A stretch of DNA of 64,000 bases, taken from positions 27,841-91,840 of the forward strand of contig JACKIL010000009.1 of assembly GCA_020638525.1 (NCBI GenBank), in the 5' to 3' direction. Made by a program: the position numbers and the translations under genes. Positions 1-8,025 of the stretch are shown piece after piece. Source of the stretch: Caulobacterales bacterium. Lineage in GTDB: Bacteria; Pseudomonadota; Alphaproteobacteria; Caulobacterales; Parvularculaceae. Within the stretch, counting starts at the first letter, position 1. Every line of letters begins with the position of its first letter. The notes below the pieces were generated by a model. That model was not told where the DNA came from. It saw only the letters and a list, made by a program, of their open reading frames with translations, and ran no database searches.

Positions 1-732
1 GGCGATTTCGTCGCCGGGTTTCACGCTTCTGAGAAGCGCAGCCGGCGCCTGCGCCGTCACTTCGAGATGGCGCGTATCGGTGACGCGCGCGATCGCGGCG
101 CCGGGCGCTGCATATTCGCCGATCTGGATTTCCTGCCGCACGATGCGCCCGCCGAAAGGCGCGCGCACTTCGGTGCGTTCGAGATTGGTCTCGGCGCGTT
201 TCAGCGAGACTTCAGCGCGCGCAAGGTTCTGGCGCGCCTCGTCACGGTTCGCGCGCATTTCGTCGAGCGAGGCGGCGGATTCCCCGGACTCATCGCCAAG
301 GCCGGCATAACGCTCGTAAAGATCGCTGAGATAAGTGGCGCGCGATTGCAGGCGGCGCACCTCGGCTTGCGCTTCGCCTTGCGCGAAGGTCGCGTCCGCC
401 GGGTCGATACGCGCGATGACATCGCCTTCTTCGACTTCGGCGCCGACTTCCGCCACCCACTCGATCTTGCCGCTTGTCGCGGCGGAGACGAGGCTGTCGC
501 GCAGCGAAACGACGGAACCCGGCGCTTCCGAAAGCGGGGCGAGCTCTGCGTTCACCGCTTCCGCGACGCGGACGATCGCCGGGGGCGGGCCTTGCGGGGC
601 TTCGGCCTGCGCGTCGGCGGCTTTCGCCTCGCCCGCACCTTTCATGCCGCCGGCGATGAAAGCCGCGCCGCTGGCGACGGCGAGCGCGCCTGCGGCGGCG
701 GCGGCGAGGAGGACAAAACGCGTTCTGGTCAT
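1..732 (-). CDS. RND efflux periplasmic adaptor (HlyD/MFP family), 3' end outside the window
   Basis: Reading leftward from the ATG at 732, the frame is open for 244 codons to the window edge, so the C-terminus is missing. The product begins with a short basic segment and a hydrophobic Ala-rich stretch, a likely signal anchor. A biotinyl-lipoyl-like half motif follows (GKIEWVAEVGAEVEEGDVIA), then a helical hairpin rich in E/R/A, then the returning half ending near RTEVRAPFGGRIVRQEIQIG. This order is typical of membrane fusion proteins that link an inner-membrane RND pump to an outer-membrane channel. The start lies 17 bases after the stop of the RND permease on the same strand, so the two are almost certainly co-transcribed. 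The permease-first order is less common than adaptor-first. The substrate cannot be told. Confidence 0.9.
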   Translation of the reverse strand, partial: MTRTRFVLLAAAAAGALAVASGAAFIAGGMKGAGEAKAADAQAEAPQGPPPAIVRVAEAVNAELAPLSEAPGSVVSLRDSLVSAATSGKIEWVAEVGAEVEEGDVIARIDPADATFAQGEAQAEVRRLQSRATYLSDLYERYAGLGDESGESAASLDEMRANRDEARQNLARAEVSLKRAETNLERTEVRAPFGGRIVRQEIQIGEYAAPGAAIARVTDTRHLEVTAQAPAALLRSVKPGDEIA

Positions 733-749
733 GGCTTTCGTTCCATTAC

Positions 750-3700
750 TCATTCAGCAGGCTGCGGGATCGCATCCGGCGCGTAGGTTTCGCTTGCTCG
801 CGCCGTGCCGAGGCGCAGGAGCGCCGGCAGCAGCACAAGGGTGAAAAGAGTGGAAATGGTCATGCCACCGACAATGACGGTCGCAAGGCCGCGATAGATC
901 ATGCTGCCCGCGCCCGGCGCCACGACGAGGGGCAACATGCCCATCAGCGAGGTCGAGGTCGAGGCGAGGATCGGGCGAATGCGGAGCCGAAGCGCTTCGC
1001 GCACGGCGTCGCGCCGGCGCATGCCTTCCGCTTCCGACTGGCGCGTCTGTTCGACGAGCAGGATCGCATTGTTCACGACGAGGCCGAGCATGATGATGAA
1101 GCCGATCATGCCGAGAAGGTCGAGCGGCGTCGGGTTGACGAGGCTGAGGAGCCTGATTGCGATGACGCCGCCGACCGCCGCCATCGGCAGCGCGACGATG
1201 ACGAGGAAAGCATCGCGCACGGATTTGAAAAGCGCCGCCATGATGAGGAAAAGGATGGCGATGGCGAGAAGGAAGTTGCCGCCAAGATTCTTGATCGCGC
1301 GATTGAGGCTGTCGGCTTCGCCGACATATTTGAGCGAAGCGCCCGTCGGCAACACTTCATAGAGCTGCTTTTCTGCGTTGTTCCTAAGCATCTCCATGCC
1401 TTCGCTCAAAGGCAGTTCTTTCGGCAGATTGATGCCGAGCGTGATGCTGCGCCGCGCATCGACATGGAAGATGCGCTGCGGGCCGACGCCGCGCGAGATC
1501 GTGGCGAGCTCGCCGAGCGGGACAACAGCGCCTGAAGGTGTGGCGAGCGGCGTTCTTTCGAGGTATTCCGGCGCGCCCCATTCCTTGGCTTCGAGATAGA
1601 TGTCGATGCGGCCGTCTTCATGGAAGAATTCGCCGAGCCACATCCCATCGCCCATTGCGCGCACGGCGTTGGCGAGTTCCGCGCGGCTCATGCCGACTTC
1701 CGCAAGGCGGCGATCGTTCGGAAGAACGCGGATCTCGGGCGAGACGATCTGCGGGTCCGGGTTCGGCCACACATTAACGCCGGGAATGGCGGCGGTGATG
1801 ATGTCGATCGCGGCCGGAATAGCGTCGGAAAGGCTCTCGTAGTCCGCAGACTGAAGGCTGATCGCGAGCTGCCCGCCGCCGCCGAAATCGCCGAAGAGGT
1901 CGCCTTGCTGAGCGAAGACGCGCGTGTCGGGGAAGCCGGCGAGGATTTCATCGTTCACGAGGCGATTGAGATCCTCGATTTTCGACTGGTCCTTCGCGCG
2001 CACGCCGATATTGGCGCCCCAGGGGCCCGTATAGAGATAATAGTTCCGGAGCGCGGGCTCTTTTTCACCCTTCATGTAAGGGTCGAGGCGCTTGACGACG
2101 ACCTCGGCGAACTCCGTGCGGATCATGTTCACATTGGCGCCGGACGGGAAGGAGATGAAGCCGTCGATTGCATCGCGTTTGACGGGCGGCAGATAGTTGA
2201 GCGACGGGAAAAGCATCCAGCCAACCGCGACCGGAATGACGGTCAGGCCCGCGATCCAGGCGAGGCGTCGGCGCGGCGTCGCCGTCAGCATCATGATGAA
2301 GTCGGCCATGCGGTCGAAGAAAGCGGGCCCGCTTTTCTCAAGCGTCACATCTTTCTTCTTCATGAAGAGCGAGGCCGCCGTCGGCAGCACCGTTACGGCG
2401 ACGACGAGGCTGAAAGAGACAGCGACAGCGATCGTCAAAGCGAGGTCGGCGAAGAGCTGGCCTTCGACATCTTCGAAGAACATGATCGGAATGAAGATCG
2501 CGACGGTCGTAACGGTCGACGCGAAGAGCGCCCCAAAGACCTGGCCGACAGCGGCGCTCGCCGCCTCTTTCGGGTCGTGGCCTTCCTCGCGCATGCGCAC
2601 GAAATTCTCGAGAACGACAATCGCCGCGTCGAGCACCATGCCGGTCGCGAAAGCAAGTCCCGCTAGCGAGATGACGTTGATCGTGCGGCCTGAAAGATTG
2701 AGGAAGACGACGGTCGCGGTCAGGCAGATCGGGATCGCGGAGGCGATAATGAGCGTCGCCGTCGTGCGGCGGATGAAGAACCAGAGGGCGCCGACCGCAA
2801 GAAGAACGCCGACAATGAGGTTGCCGGTCAGGAGAGAAAGCGCCCGCTTGATGAAGACCGACGGGTCGAAACTCTTCTGGATCGTGTAGCCCATCTCGGT
2901 GAGCGGGCCTTCGTTGAGTTCGTTGATCTTCTCGGTAAGCGCGTCGATGGCGGCGAGCGTGTTGGCGCCGGGTTCGCGCAGGATACGCATGCCGATCGCA
3001 GGATTGCCGTTCTGGAAGACGACGCCGCCATTGCGGTCGGGGCCGACATCGACGGTCGCGATATCGCCAAGGCGCACCGGCGCGCCGTCGCGCCAGGCGA
3101 GAATGGTTTCCGAAAGCTGCGCCGCCGTGAAACGGCCTTCGAAGCGCAGCGTGTAGTCGCGCCGGCCGACTTCGACCGATCCGCCGGTAACGTCCGACGA
3201 GCGGTTCACGGTCGCGGCCATTTCGTCGATCGTCACGCCAAGCTGGGCGGCGAGGAACGGGTCGAAGGTGATGCGCACGATGTCTTCGCCGTCATCGCTG
3301 TTGACGTCGACGCCCGCGACGCCCTCGATCGCCTCGATCTCGGGCGCGATGCGCGTGCGCGCAAAGTCGCTCATCCGGACGTTCTTGTTGTCGAAGCCGG
3401 GCAGGCGCTGCAGGAACAGGAAGATCAGCGTTTCGCCGGAATCGCCGCCGCCATTGCCGTTCATCTGCGGACGCTCGGCGTCAGCAGGCAGGCCGCGCAC
3501 GCGCTGCAGGCGGCTCGTCACTTCCGTCCGTACGCTGTCCATATCGGTGCCGAGCGTGAATTCGAGCTCGATCCAGCCGCCGCCGGCGTTTGACGAAGAC
3601 ACCATCGATTTGAGGCCGGGAAGGCCGCGCAGTTCGCGCTCGATCGGCTCGATGATCTCGCTTTCGACCTCCCGCGGGCTCGCCGCGCGCCATCCCGTCC

Positions 3701-3842
3701 AGATGCCGATGACGGGGCGCTCAATGTCGGGGAAGAGCTGGATCGGAAGGCGCATGACAGCGAGCACGCCAAGCAGGCCGATAAGCGCGATAACGACCGC
3801 GACAGCTGCGGGATTCTTGAGGCAGAGCTTCGTCAGACCCAT
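750..3842 (-). CDS. RND-family efflux permease (HAE1/AcrB-like), 1030 aa
   Basis: Inner-membrane proton-driven pump of about the usual RND length. The N-terminus carries the first membrane helix followed by the family motif RLPIQLFPDIERP. Periplasmic docking/porter domains follow, with the duplicated second half starting near residue 540. The TM4 motif GMVLDAAIVVLENF keeps the proton-relay Asp. In the TM10 equivalent the segment GLVVNNAILLVEQ has Asn where AcrB has Lys940, a variant known in other HAE1 proteins. The start ATG at 3842 has an AAGGA-type ribosome site 11 bases upstream. It heads a two-gene unit with the adaptor and sits 208 bases downstream of the M56/M23 gene. Drug, metal or lipid substrate cannot be decided. 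Confidence 0.95.
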   Translation of the reverse strand: MGLTKLCLKNPAAVAVVIALIGLLGVLAVMRLPIQLFPDIERPVIGIWTGWRAASPREVESEIIEPIERELRGLPGLKSMVSSSNAGGGWIELEFTLGTDMDSVRTEVTSRLQRVRGLPADAERPQMNGNGGGDSGETLIFLFLQRLPGFDNKNVRMSDFARTRIAPEIEAIEGVAGVDVNSDDGEDIVRITFDPFLAAQLGVTIDEMAATVNRSSDVTGGSVEVGRRDYTLRFEGRFTAAQLSETILAWRDGAPVRLGDIATVDVGPDRNGGVVFQNGNPAIGMRILREPGANTLAAIDALTEKINELNEGPLTEMGYTIQKSFDPSVFIKRALSLLTGNLIVGVLLAVGALWFFIRRTTATLIIASAIPICLTATVVFLNLSGRTINVISLAGLAFATGMVLDAAIVVLENFVRMREEGHDPKEAASAAVGQVFGALFASTVTTVAIFIPIMFFEDVEGQLFADLALTIAVAVSFSLVVAVTVLPTAASLFMKKKDVTLEKSGPAFFDRMADFIMMLTATPRRRLAWIAGLTVIPVAVGWMLFPSLNYLPPVKRDAIDGFISFPSGANVNMIRTEFAEVVVKRLDPYMKGEKEPALRNYYLYTGPWGANIGVRAKDQSKIEDLNRLVNDEILAGFPDTRVFAQQGDLFGDFGGGGQLAISLQSADYESLSDAIPAAIDIITAAIPGVNVWPNPDPQIVSPEIRVLPNDRRLAEVGMSRAELANAVRAMGDGMWLGEFFHEDGRIDIYLEAKEWGAPEYLERTPLATPSGAVVPLGELATISRGVGPQRIFHVDARRSITLGINLPKELPLSEGMEMLRNNAEKQLYEVLPTGASLKYVGEADSLNRAIKNLGGNFLLAIAILFLIMAALFKSVRDAFLVIVALPMAAVGGVIAIRLLSLVNPTPLDLLGMIGFIIMLGLVVNNAILLVEQTRQSEAEGMRRRDAVREALRLRIRPILASTSTSLMGMLPLVVAPGAGSMIYRGLATVIVGGMTISTLFTLVLLPALLRLGTARASETYAPDAIPQPAE

Positions 3843-4011
3843 GGCGCGCCGATCCTTAAGATTGTTAACTTCGAGGCGTTAATTTCTCGGGCGGCGGTTC
3901 TTTCGTTCTTGTTCGTCAAGTCGCCTCGCCGCGAGCGTGAGGGGACGACGGATAGGGGTCAAATTCAAGCGCTCGGCGGGGCCGATTCGATTAAGTGAAA
4001 GCCTCTTGCGG

Positions 4012-4039
4012 CGAGCCGAGCCCATTCGAACTCGGTTCG
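4012..4039 (-). terminator. Possible hairpin after the M56/M23 gene
   Basis: A 9-bp near-perfect inverted repeat (one mismatch) with a 10-base loop lies about 12 bases past the stop codon of the M56/M23 gene on the minus strand. There is no clear T-run, so it is at best a weak or factor-assisted terminator or a 3' stabiliser. It would separate that gene from the RND operon. Confidence 0.35.
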
Positions 4040-4050
4040 TCGCAAAGCCG

Positions 4051-6579
4051 CTATTTATCGGTATTTTTCGAGGCTTTTTCGCGCTGCAAATCAGCGAGCA
4101 TTTTCTCGATGCGCGCGCGTTCTTCTTCGAGATCGCGCTGCGCATCTGCGATCGCTTCAGCCTGCTGACGAAGCGCCTCTTCGCGCTCGTTGCGGGCCTG
4201 GCGCACTTCGATCTCGCGTTCGATTCTGTCCTGACGAAGCTCGGCCTCGCGCTGGCGGCGTTCCTCTTCGCGTTGGCGCTGTTCTTCGAGGCGCTGTTGT
4301 TGTTCTTCCGCGCGGCGCTGCTGTTCTTCTGCGCGCAACTGCTGCTCTTCGGCGCGCCGTTCTGCAGCTTCGCGGAGCAATTCCGCGCGTTCGGCTTCGC
4401 GTTCGGCCTGGCGCTCCGCGCGTTCGCGCTCACGGTCGGCGAGTTCCTGCTGGCGGTTCTGGGCTTCTTCCCAGCGTGCGGCCGCTTCCTCCGCGGCGCG
4501 CGCCGCCTCTTCCTGAATCTCCTCAACCCTGTCAGGGCTGAGGAAATTCTCGAATTCCGACCCGTCGAAGTCGAGGCCGTCGAAATTGATTCCGCTGAAT
4601 TTGAAGCCATCGTCTGACGTGGCCCACGCGAAGCTTTGCGAGGACGACATTTCCTTGCCGAGTTTCTTCATCGCGTCGGCATGCTTCTTTTGCGCGTCTT
4701 TAAGGTCGCGCTTCATTTTCTTCAGATCGGCTTCGAAGCGTTTGCGTTCTTCCGGCGTGAGCGTGCGTGCGAAAGAGGAGTTGTTATCGCCGCCAGCGAG
4801 AATGACGACGTCTTCTTTGCCGCTTCCGTCCTTGGAGCGAATTCTGAAGACAGCCTTGCCCTCGCCGATAAGAGAGGCTTCCGGCCATTCCGGCGCGAGG
4901 GCGGGTGTCGCCGGTTCGGCAGGCGTTGCAGGAACGGCCGGAACTGGCGCGACCGCAGGTTCGGCGACATCAGCAGGCTCCGGTGAGAGCGGGGCCAGCG
5001 GGGTCGGAGCGGGCGCTACGGCAGGGACAGGCGCCGGCGCGGGCTTTGCGAAGGTGAGCATCGGATCGACGCGCTCGCCGTCGCGCAGCGTTTCGAAGTG
5101 CAGGTGCGGGCCGGTGACTTTGCCGGTTGCGCCGACGGCGGCAATGACTTCGCCTTTTTTCACGCGGTCGCCGCGTTTGACAGTGTAGCTGTCGAGATGG
5201 GCGAAGCGGGAAATAAGACCGTCGCGGTGACGAATGACGACGACTTTGCCCCAGGCGGGATTACCCTGATAGATGTCTGTCGCATCAACGACGACGCCAT
5301 CGGCCGGCGATTTCACCGGGGTTCCCTTAGCGGCGCGAATATCGACGCCCTGATGGACCTTGCGGCCATCGCCGAAGACGTCCGCGGATTGTTCAAACGC
5401 AAGCGTCACTTCGCCTTCGACAGGGAGTTCGTACCCGTCATTGGCGGTCACGAGCGGTTCGCTCACGGACGCTGCTTCATCAGCGGTCGCGACGACGAAA
5501 GTCGTTGTCGTTTCCGCTTCGTCAGGCGTGGTTTCGGCTTGCGCCGGCGCGACGGCGAAGGCGGCCTGCGCGAAGGCGAGAGCGGCGGCGATGAAGAAAC
5601 CCGTCGCCAGAAGAAGTTTCGAAGGCTGCGTGCGCTCATCCTTGCCGGAAAGAATGGCGTCGAGACGATCGCGCCGGCTCTTGCGGTCGAAGGGCGTGAA
5701 AGAAGGAACTGCGACGCGCGTTTCGCGGGCGCGTTCGGCGGCGAAGCGAAGGCCTTCGACGAAGCACGCGGCATAAGCCCGGCGGTCGGCGCCGGCTTCG
5801 AGAACGAGGCGGTCCGCATTTTGTTCGGCCGCGAGTTCGGCGCGCGCGGCGAGCCGCTTCACGAACGGATTGAACCAGAAGAGCACGCGCGCGAATGAAC
5901 AGGCCGCGAAGAAAACGCCGTCGCCGCGCTTCACATGCGCGAGTTCATGCGCGCCCATGAGGACGAGATCCTTGAAGGAGACGCGCGCATCGAGCGTCGT
6001 CGGGATCAGAATGATCGGCCGGAAGACGCCGTAAACGCACACGCTCGAAATCGCATCCGACTTGCGAAGGCGCGGCGCGCAGCGATGGTCGAGGCCAAGG
6101 CGCGCGGCCCAGTCATTGAGCGCATAGACGAGTTCGGGGTGCTTGACGGGCGTCGAGTTGCGCACATGCGCGGAGAAGACGAGCGAGCGCACGAGCCAGA
6201 CGCCGCCGGCGAGAATGACGCCGTAGATGTAAAGAAGCCCAAGCGCGTTGATGAAGACTTCCGGTGTCAGCGCCGGGGCCAGAGCTGGCGCAGGCGAGGC
6301 GGCGTAGAAAGCTTCCGCCTGCTGATAATCGATGGGCGCAGCGATGAATTCCTGCGGGGCGGCCGCCGCGGCGCGCCGCAGCGAGATGCCGGCTGCGCCA
6401 AGCGCAGGCGCGAGCATGGTCGGCAGCGCGGCGACGCCGAGCGCGGCGAGCCAGATCATTTCCGACGCCGAGGGCTCGCGGCCGCGATCAAGGCCGATGG
6501 CGGCGAGGTAGACGACCGGCGCCCACGCGATCGATGCGAAGAGGCAGAAGACGACAGGTTCGAGATCGAGCTCAAACAT
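4051..6579 (-). CDS. BlaR1-like M56 metallopeptidase fused to an M23 domain and a charged coiled coil, 842 aa
   Basis: N-terminal integral membrane M56 protease: helices near residues 8-30, 41-62 and 110-137, then the zinc motif HELAH at 211-215, and a further helix near 320-345. A periplasmic M23 (LytM) domain follows with apparently intact zinc ligands: H409 and D413 in HQGVD, and H492/H494 in PHLHFE. After a Pro/Ala-rich linker (about 510-560) and a small segment, residues from about 650 to the end are a highly charged Glu/Arg/Gln coiled coil. M56 proteins such as BlaR1 and MecR1 sense cell-wall stress and inactivate a BlaI/MecI repressor. Here the usual penicillin-binding sensor domain is replaced by M23. 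The start overlaps the repressor stop by one base (TAATG) with a strong GGAGGAG site, so translation is coupled. Confidence 0.9.
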   Translation of the reverse strand: MFELDLEPVVFCLFASIAWAPVVYLAAIGLDRGREPSASEMIWLAALGVAALPTMLAPALGAAGISLRRAAAAAPQEFIAAPIDYQQAEAFYAASPAPALAPALTPEVFINALGLLYIYGVILAGGVWLVRSLVFSAHVRNSTPVKHPELVYALNDWAARLGLDHRCAPRLRKSDAISSVCVYGVFRPIILIPTTLDARVSFKDLVLMGAHELAHVKRGDGVFFAACSFARVLFWFNPFVKRLAARAELAAEQNADRLVLEAGADRRAYAACFVEGLRFAAERARETRVAVPSFTPFDRKSRRDRLDAILSGKDERTQPSKLLLATGFFIAAALAFAQAAFAVAPAQAETTPDEAETTTTFVVATADEAASVSEPLVTANDGYELPVEGEVTLAFEQSADVFGDGRKVHQGVDIRAAKGTPVKSPADGVVVDATDIYQGNPAWGKVVVIRHRDGLISRFAHLDSYTVKRGDRVKKGEVIAAVGATGKVTGPHLHFETLRDGERVDPMLTFAKPAPAPVPAVAPAPTPLAPLSPEPADVAEPAVAPVPAVPATPAEPATPALAPEWPEASLIGEGKAVFRIRSKDGSGKEDVVILAGGDNNSSFARTLTPEERKRFEADLKKMKRDLKDAQKKHADAMKKLGKEMSSSQSFAWATSDDGFKFSGINFDGLDFDGSEFENFLSPDRVEEIQEEAARAAEEAAARWEEAQNRQQELADRERERAERQAEREAERAELLREAAERRAEEQQLRAEEQQRRAEEQQQRLEEQRQREEERRQREAELRQDRIEREIEVRQARNEREEALRQQAEAIADAQRDLEEERARIEKMLADLQREKASKNTDK

Positions 6580-6962
6580 TATTCATTCTCCTCCGTATGC
6601 AGAACGCGCTCCAGCTCCTCGATCTCTTCATCGGTGAGGAGTTTCGACTGGGCGAAGAGAAGCGCGGGCGGGGCGGCGTCGAGTTCGAGGACGCGGCTCG
6701 AAAAATCCTGGATCATCCGGCCGAGGAGCGCGACCTTGCCGACGGCGGCGGCGTAGGTGTTGATCCCGTCTTCGGGGCGCTTCCTGAGGAGGCCCTTGTC
6801 GCACATCCGCTCGAGTACGGTGCGCAGGGTCGAATAGGACCAGCCAAGCGGTTCGGCGAGTTCGTCCGAAATCTCGCGGGCTGAAAGCGCCTTGCGCCGC
6901 CACAGGAGTTTCAGGATTTCAAGCTCAGGCCTGGTGGGTTGGGCGGACGCGTCTGCCGACAT
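6579..6962 (-). CDS. BlaI/MecI-family transcriptional repressor
   Basis: A 127-residue winged-helix repressor. The segments PTRPELEILKLLWRR and SYSTLRTVLERMCDKGLLRK are the typical BlaI/MecI DNA-binding region, and the C-terminal helices (LTDEEIEELERVL) form the dimer domain. I chose the ATG at 6962 because it gives the usual family length and leaves room for a leader after the operators. The frame is open upstream to an ATG at 7022, which would add 20 low-complexity residues. It is the first gene of the operon with the M56/M23 gene. Repressors of this family are removed when the partner M56 protease is activated, so this is very probably the cognate repressor. Confidence 0.9.
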   Translation of the reverse strand: MSADASAQPTRPELEILKLLWRRKALSAREISDELAEPLGWSYSTLRTVLERMCDKGLLRKRPEDGINTYAAAVGKVALLGRMIQDFSSRVLELDAAPPALLFAQSKLLTDEEIEELERVLHTEENE

Positions 6963-7034
6963 GGATGCTCTCTCACTCTCGCGGATTCCCTCGCTGGGCG
7001 ACGAGGCTTCCCCGCCCGCCATTGAGGGTTGCGC

Positions 7035-7044
7035 TACAAATGTA
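7035..7044. promoter_or_regulatory. BlaI/MecI-type operator 1
   Basis: TACAAATGTA fits the TACA...TGTA dyad bound by BlaI/MecI repressors. In extended form (7033-7046) it is close to the reverse complement of operator 2. It lies just upstream of the repressor gene, where autoregulation is expected. Confidence 0.7.
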
Positions 7045-7068
7045 ACACGGCAATTCCTAGCATGACGT

Positions 7069-7078
7069 TACAACTGTA
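7069..7078. promoter_or_regulatory. BlaI/MecI-type operator 2
   Basis: TACAACTGTA, extended at 7067-7080, is a second copy of the dyad. Its centre is 34 bp (about three helical turns) from that of operator 1. Two operators at this spacing suit two repressor dimers on one face of DNA over the promoter of the repressor-M56/M23 operon. Confidence 0.7.
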
Positions 7079-7131
7079 GCAACGACGGAATCCGCCGCTG
7101 CGATGAAGCGAGTGTTTCCTGAGAGGAACCG

Positions 7132-7884
7132 TTAGGCGGAAAGGGTGTCGAGTGTCGTCGCCAGCCGGGAAAGGTCCGCCGGCGTCGACAGGCGGTGGTC
7201 GCCGGTTTTCACGAGGGTCATTTCGACATCGCTTCCGTCGATCGCCTCGGCGAAGCGCAAGGCGTGGCGCCAGGGCACGTCCGGGTCCGCCATGCCCTGG
7301 TGGATGCGCACGGGGAAAGGCATCGGGAGGGGCCCTGAGAGGACGAGGTTCTGTCGCCCGTCTTCGATCAGCTTCTTCGTAATGACCGTCGGCTCGGGCG
7401 AATACTCCGAAGGCTCTTCAATGCGCCCGTCGCGCATCAGGGCCTCGCGCTGCGCTTCGCTCATATCCGGCCACATCAGCTCTTCTGTGAAGTCGGGCGC
7501 AGGCGCGATGAAGAGGGCGCCTGCAATACGCGGCGTGAGCTTCAAGGCGAGAAGCGTCGCGATCCACCCGCCCATCGATGAACCGATGAGGATCTGCGGG
7601 CCTTCCGTTAGCGCATCGAACGCTGCGAGTGCATCGGCGAACCAGTCGGAAATGCAGCCGTCTTCGAAGGCGCCGTCAGATGCGCCGTGCCCGGAATAAT
7701 CGAAGCGAAGGAAGGCGCGCCCGCGTTTTTTCGCCCACTCGGCGAGGAAGGCGGCCTTCGTGCCCGTCATGTCGGACTTGAAGCCGCCAAGCCAGACAAG
7801 GCCGGGCCCCGCGCCATGCTCGCACAGATAAGCGATGCGCCCGTTCGGGCCTTTCAGAAATTTGGGAGAAGCTGCATTCGTCAT
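7132..7884 (-). CDS. Alpha/beta hydrolase, 250 aa
   Basis: Serine hydrolase of the alpha/beta fold, probably cytoplasmic, substrate unknown. Visible are the oxyanion-region motif GLVWLGGFKSDMTGTK, the strand-helix FDYSGHGASDG, the nucleophile elbow GSSMGG, an Asp in the segment MADPDVPW and the catalytic His in TGDHRLS near the C-terminus. The start is the ATG at 7884. The frame is open for about 270 further codons upstream, but that part is antisense to the glycosyltransferase gene and does not resemble protein. It is divergent from that glycosyltransferase and not obviously part of an operon. The family often contains esterases and carboxylesterase-like enzymes. Confidence 0.85.
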   Translation of the reverse strand: MTNAASPKFLKGPNGRIAYLCEHGAGPGLVWLGGFKSDMTGTKAAFLAEWAKKRGRAFLRFDYSGHGASDGAFEDGCISDWFADALAAFDALTEGPQILIGSSMGGWIATLLALKLTPRIAGALFIAPAPDFTEELMWPDMSEAQREALMRDGRIEEPSEYSPEPTVITKKLIEDGRQNLVLSGPLPMPFPVRIHQGMADPDVPWRHALRFAEAIDGSDVEMTLVKTGDHRLSTPADLSRLATTLDTLSA

Positions 7885-8025
7885 GGCGCGACCATAACGG
7901 CGCCGGCGCAGAGGATGAAACGCTTCCGCGCATTTCCGGGAGTTAAAGCGCAAAGACGTGGCGTGCAGGCGGCGAGCGGTATAAGCCCGAAGGATCGCTG
8001 CAATTTCCCCTCGGGTCTCTCGCGC

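Noticed and set aside
67..786. A 239-codon plus-strand frame at the left edge
   Set aside because: It is antisense to the membrane fusion protein gene, whose lipoyl-like halves and hairpin are recognisable on the minus strand.
1620..2666. A 348-codon plus-strand frame inside the RND permease
   Set aside because: It is antisense to clear RND motifs and has no domain of its own.
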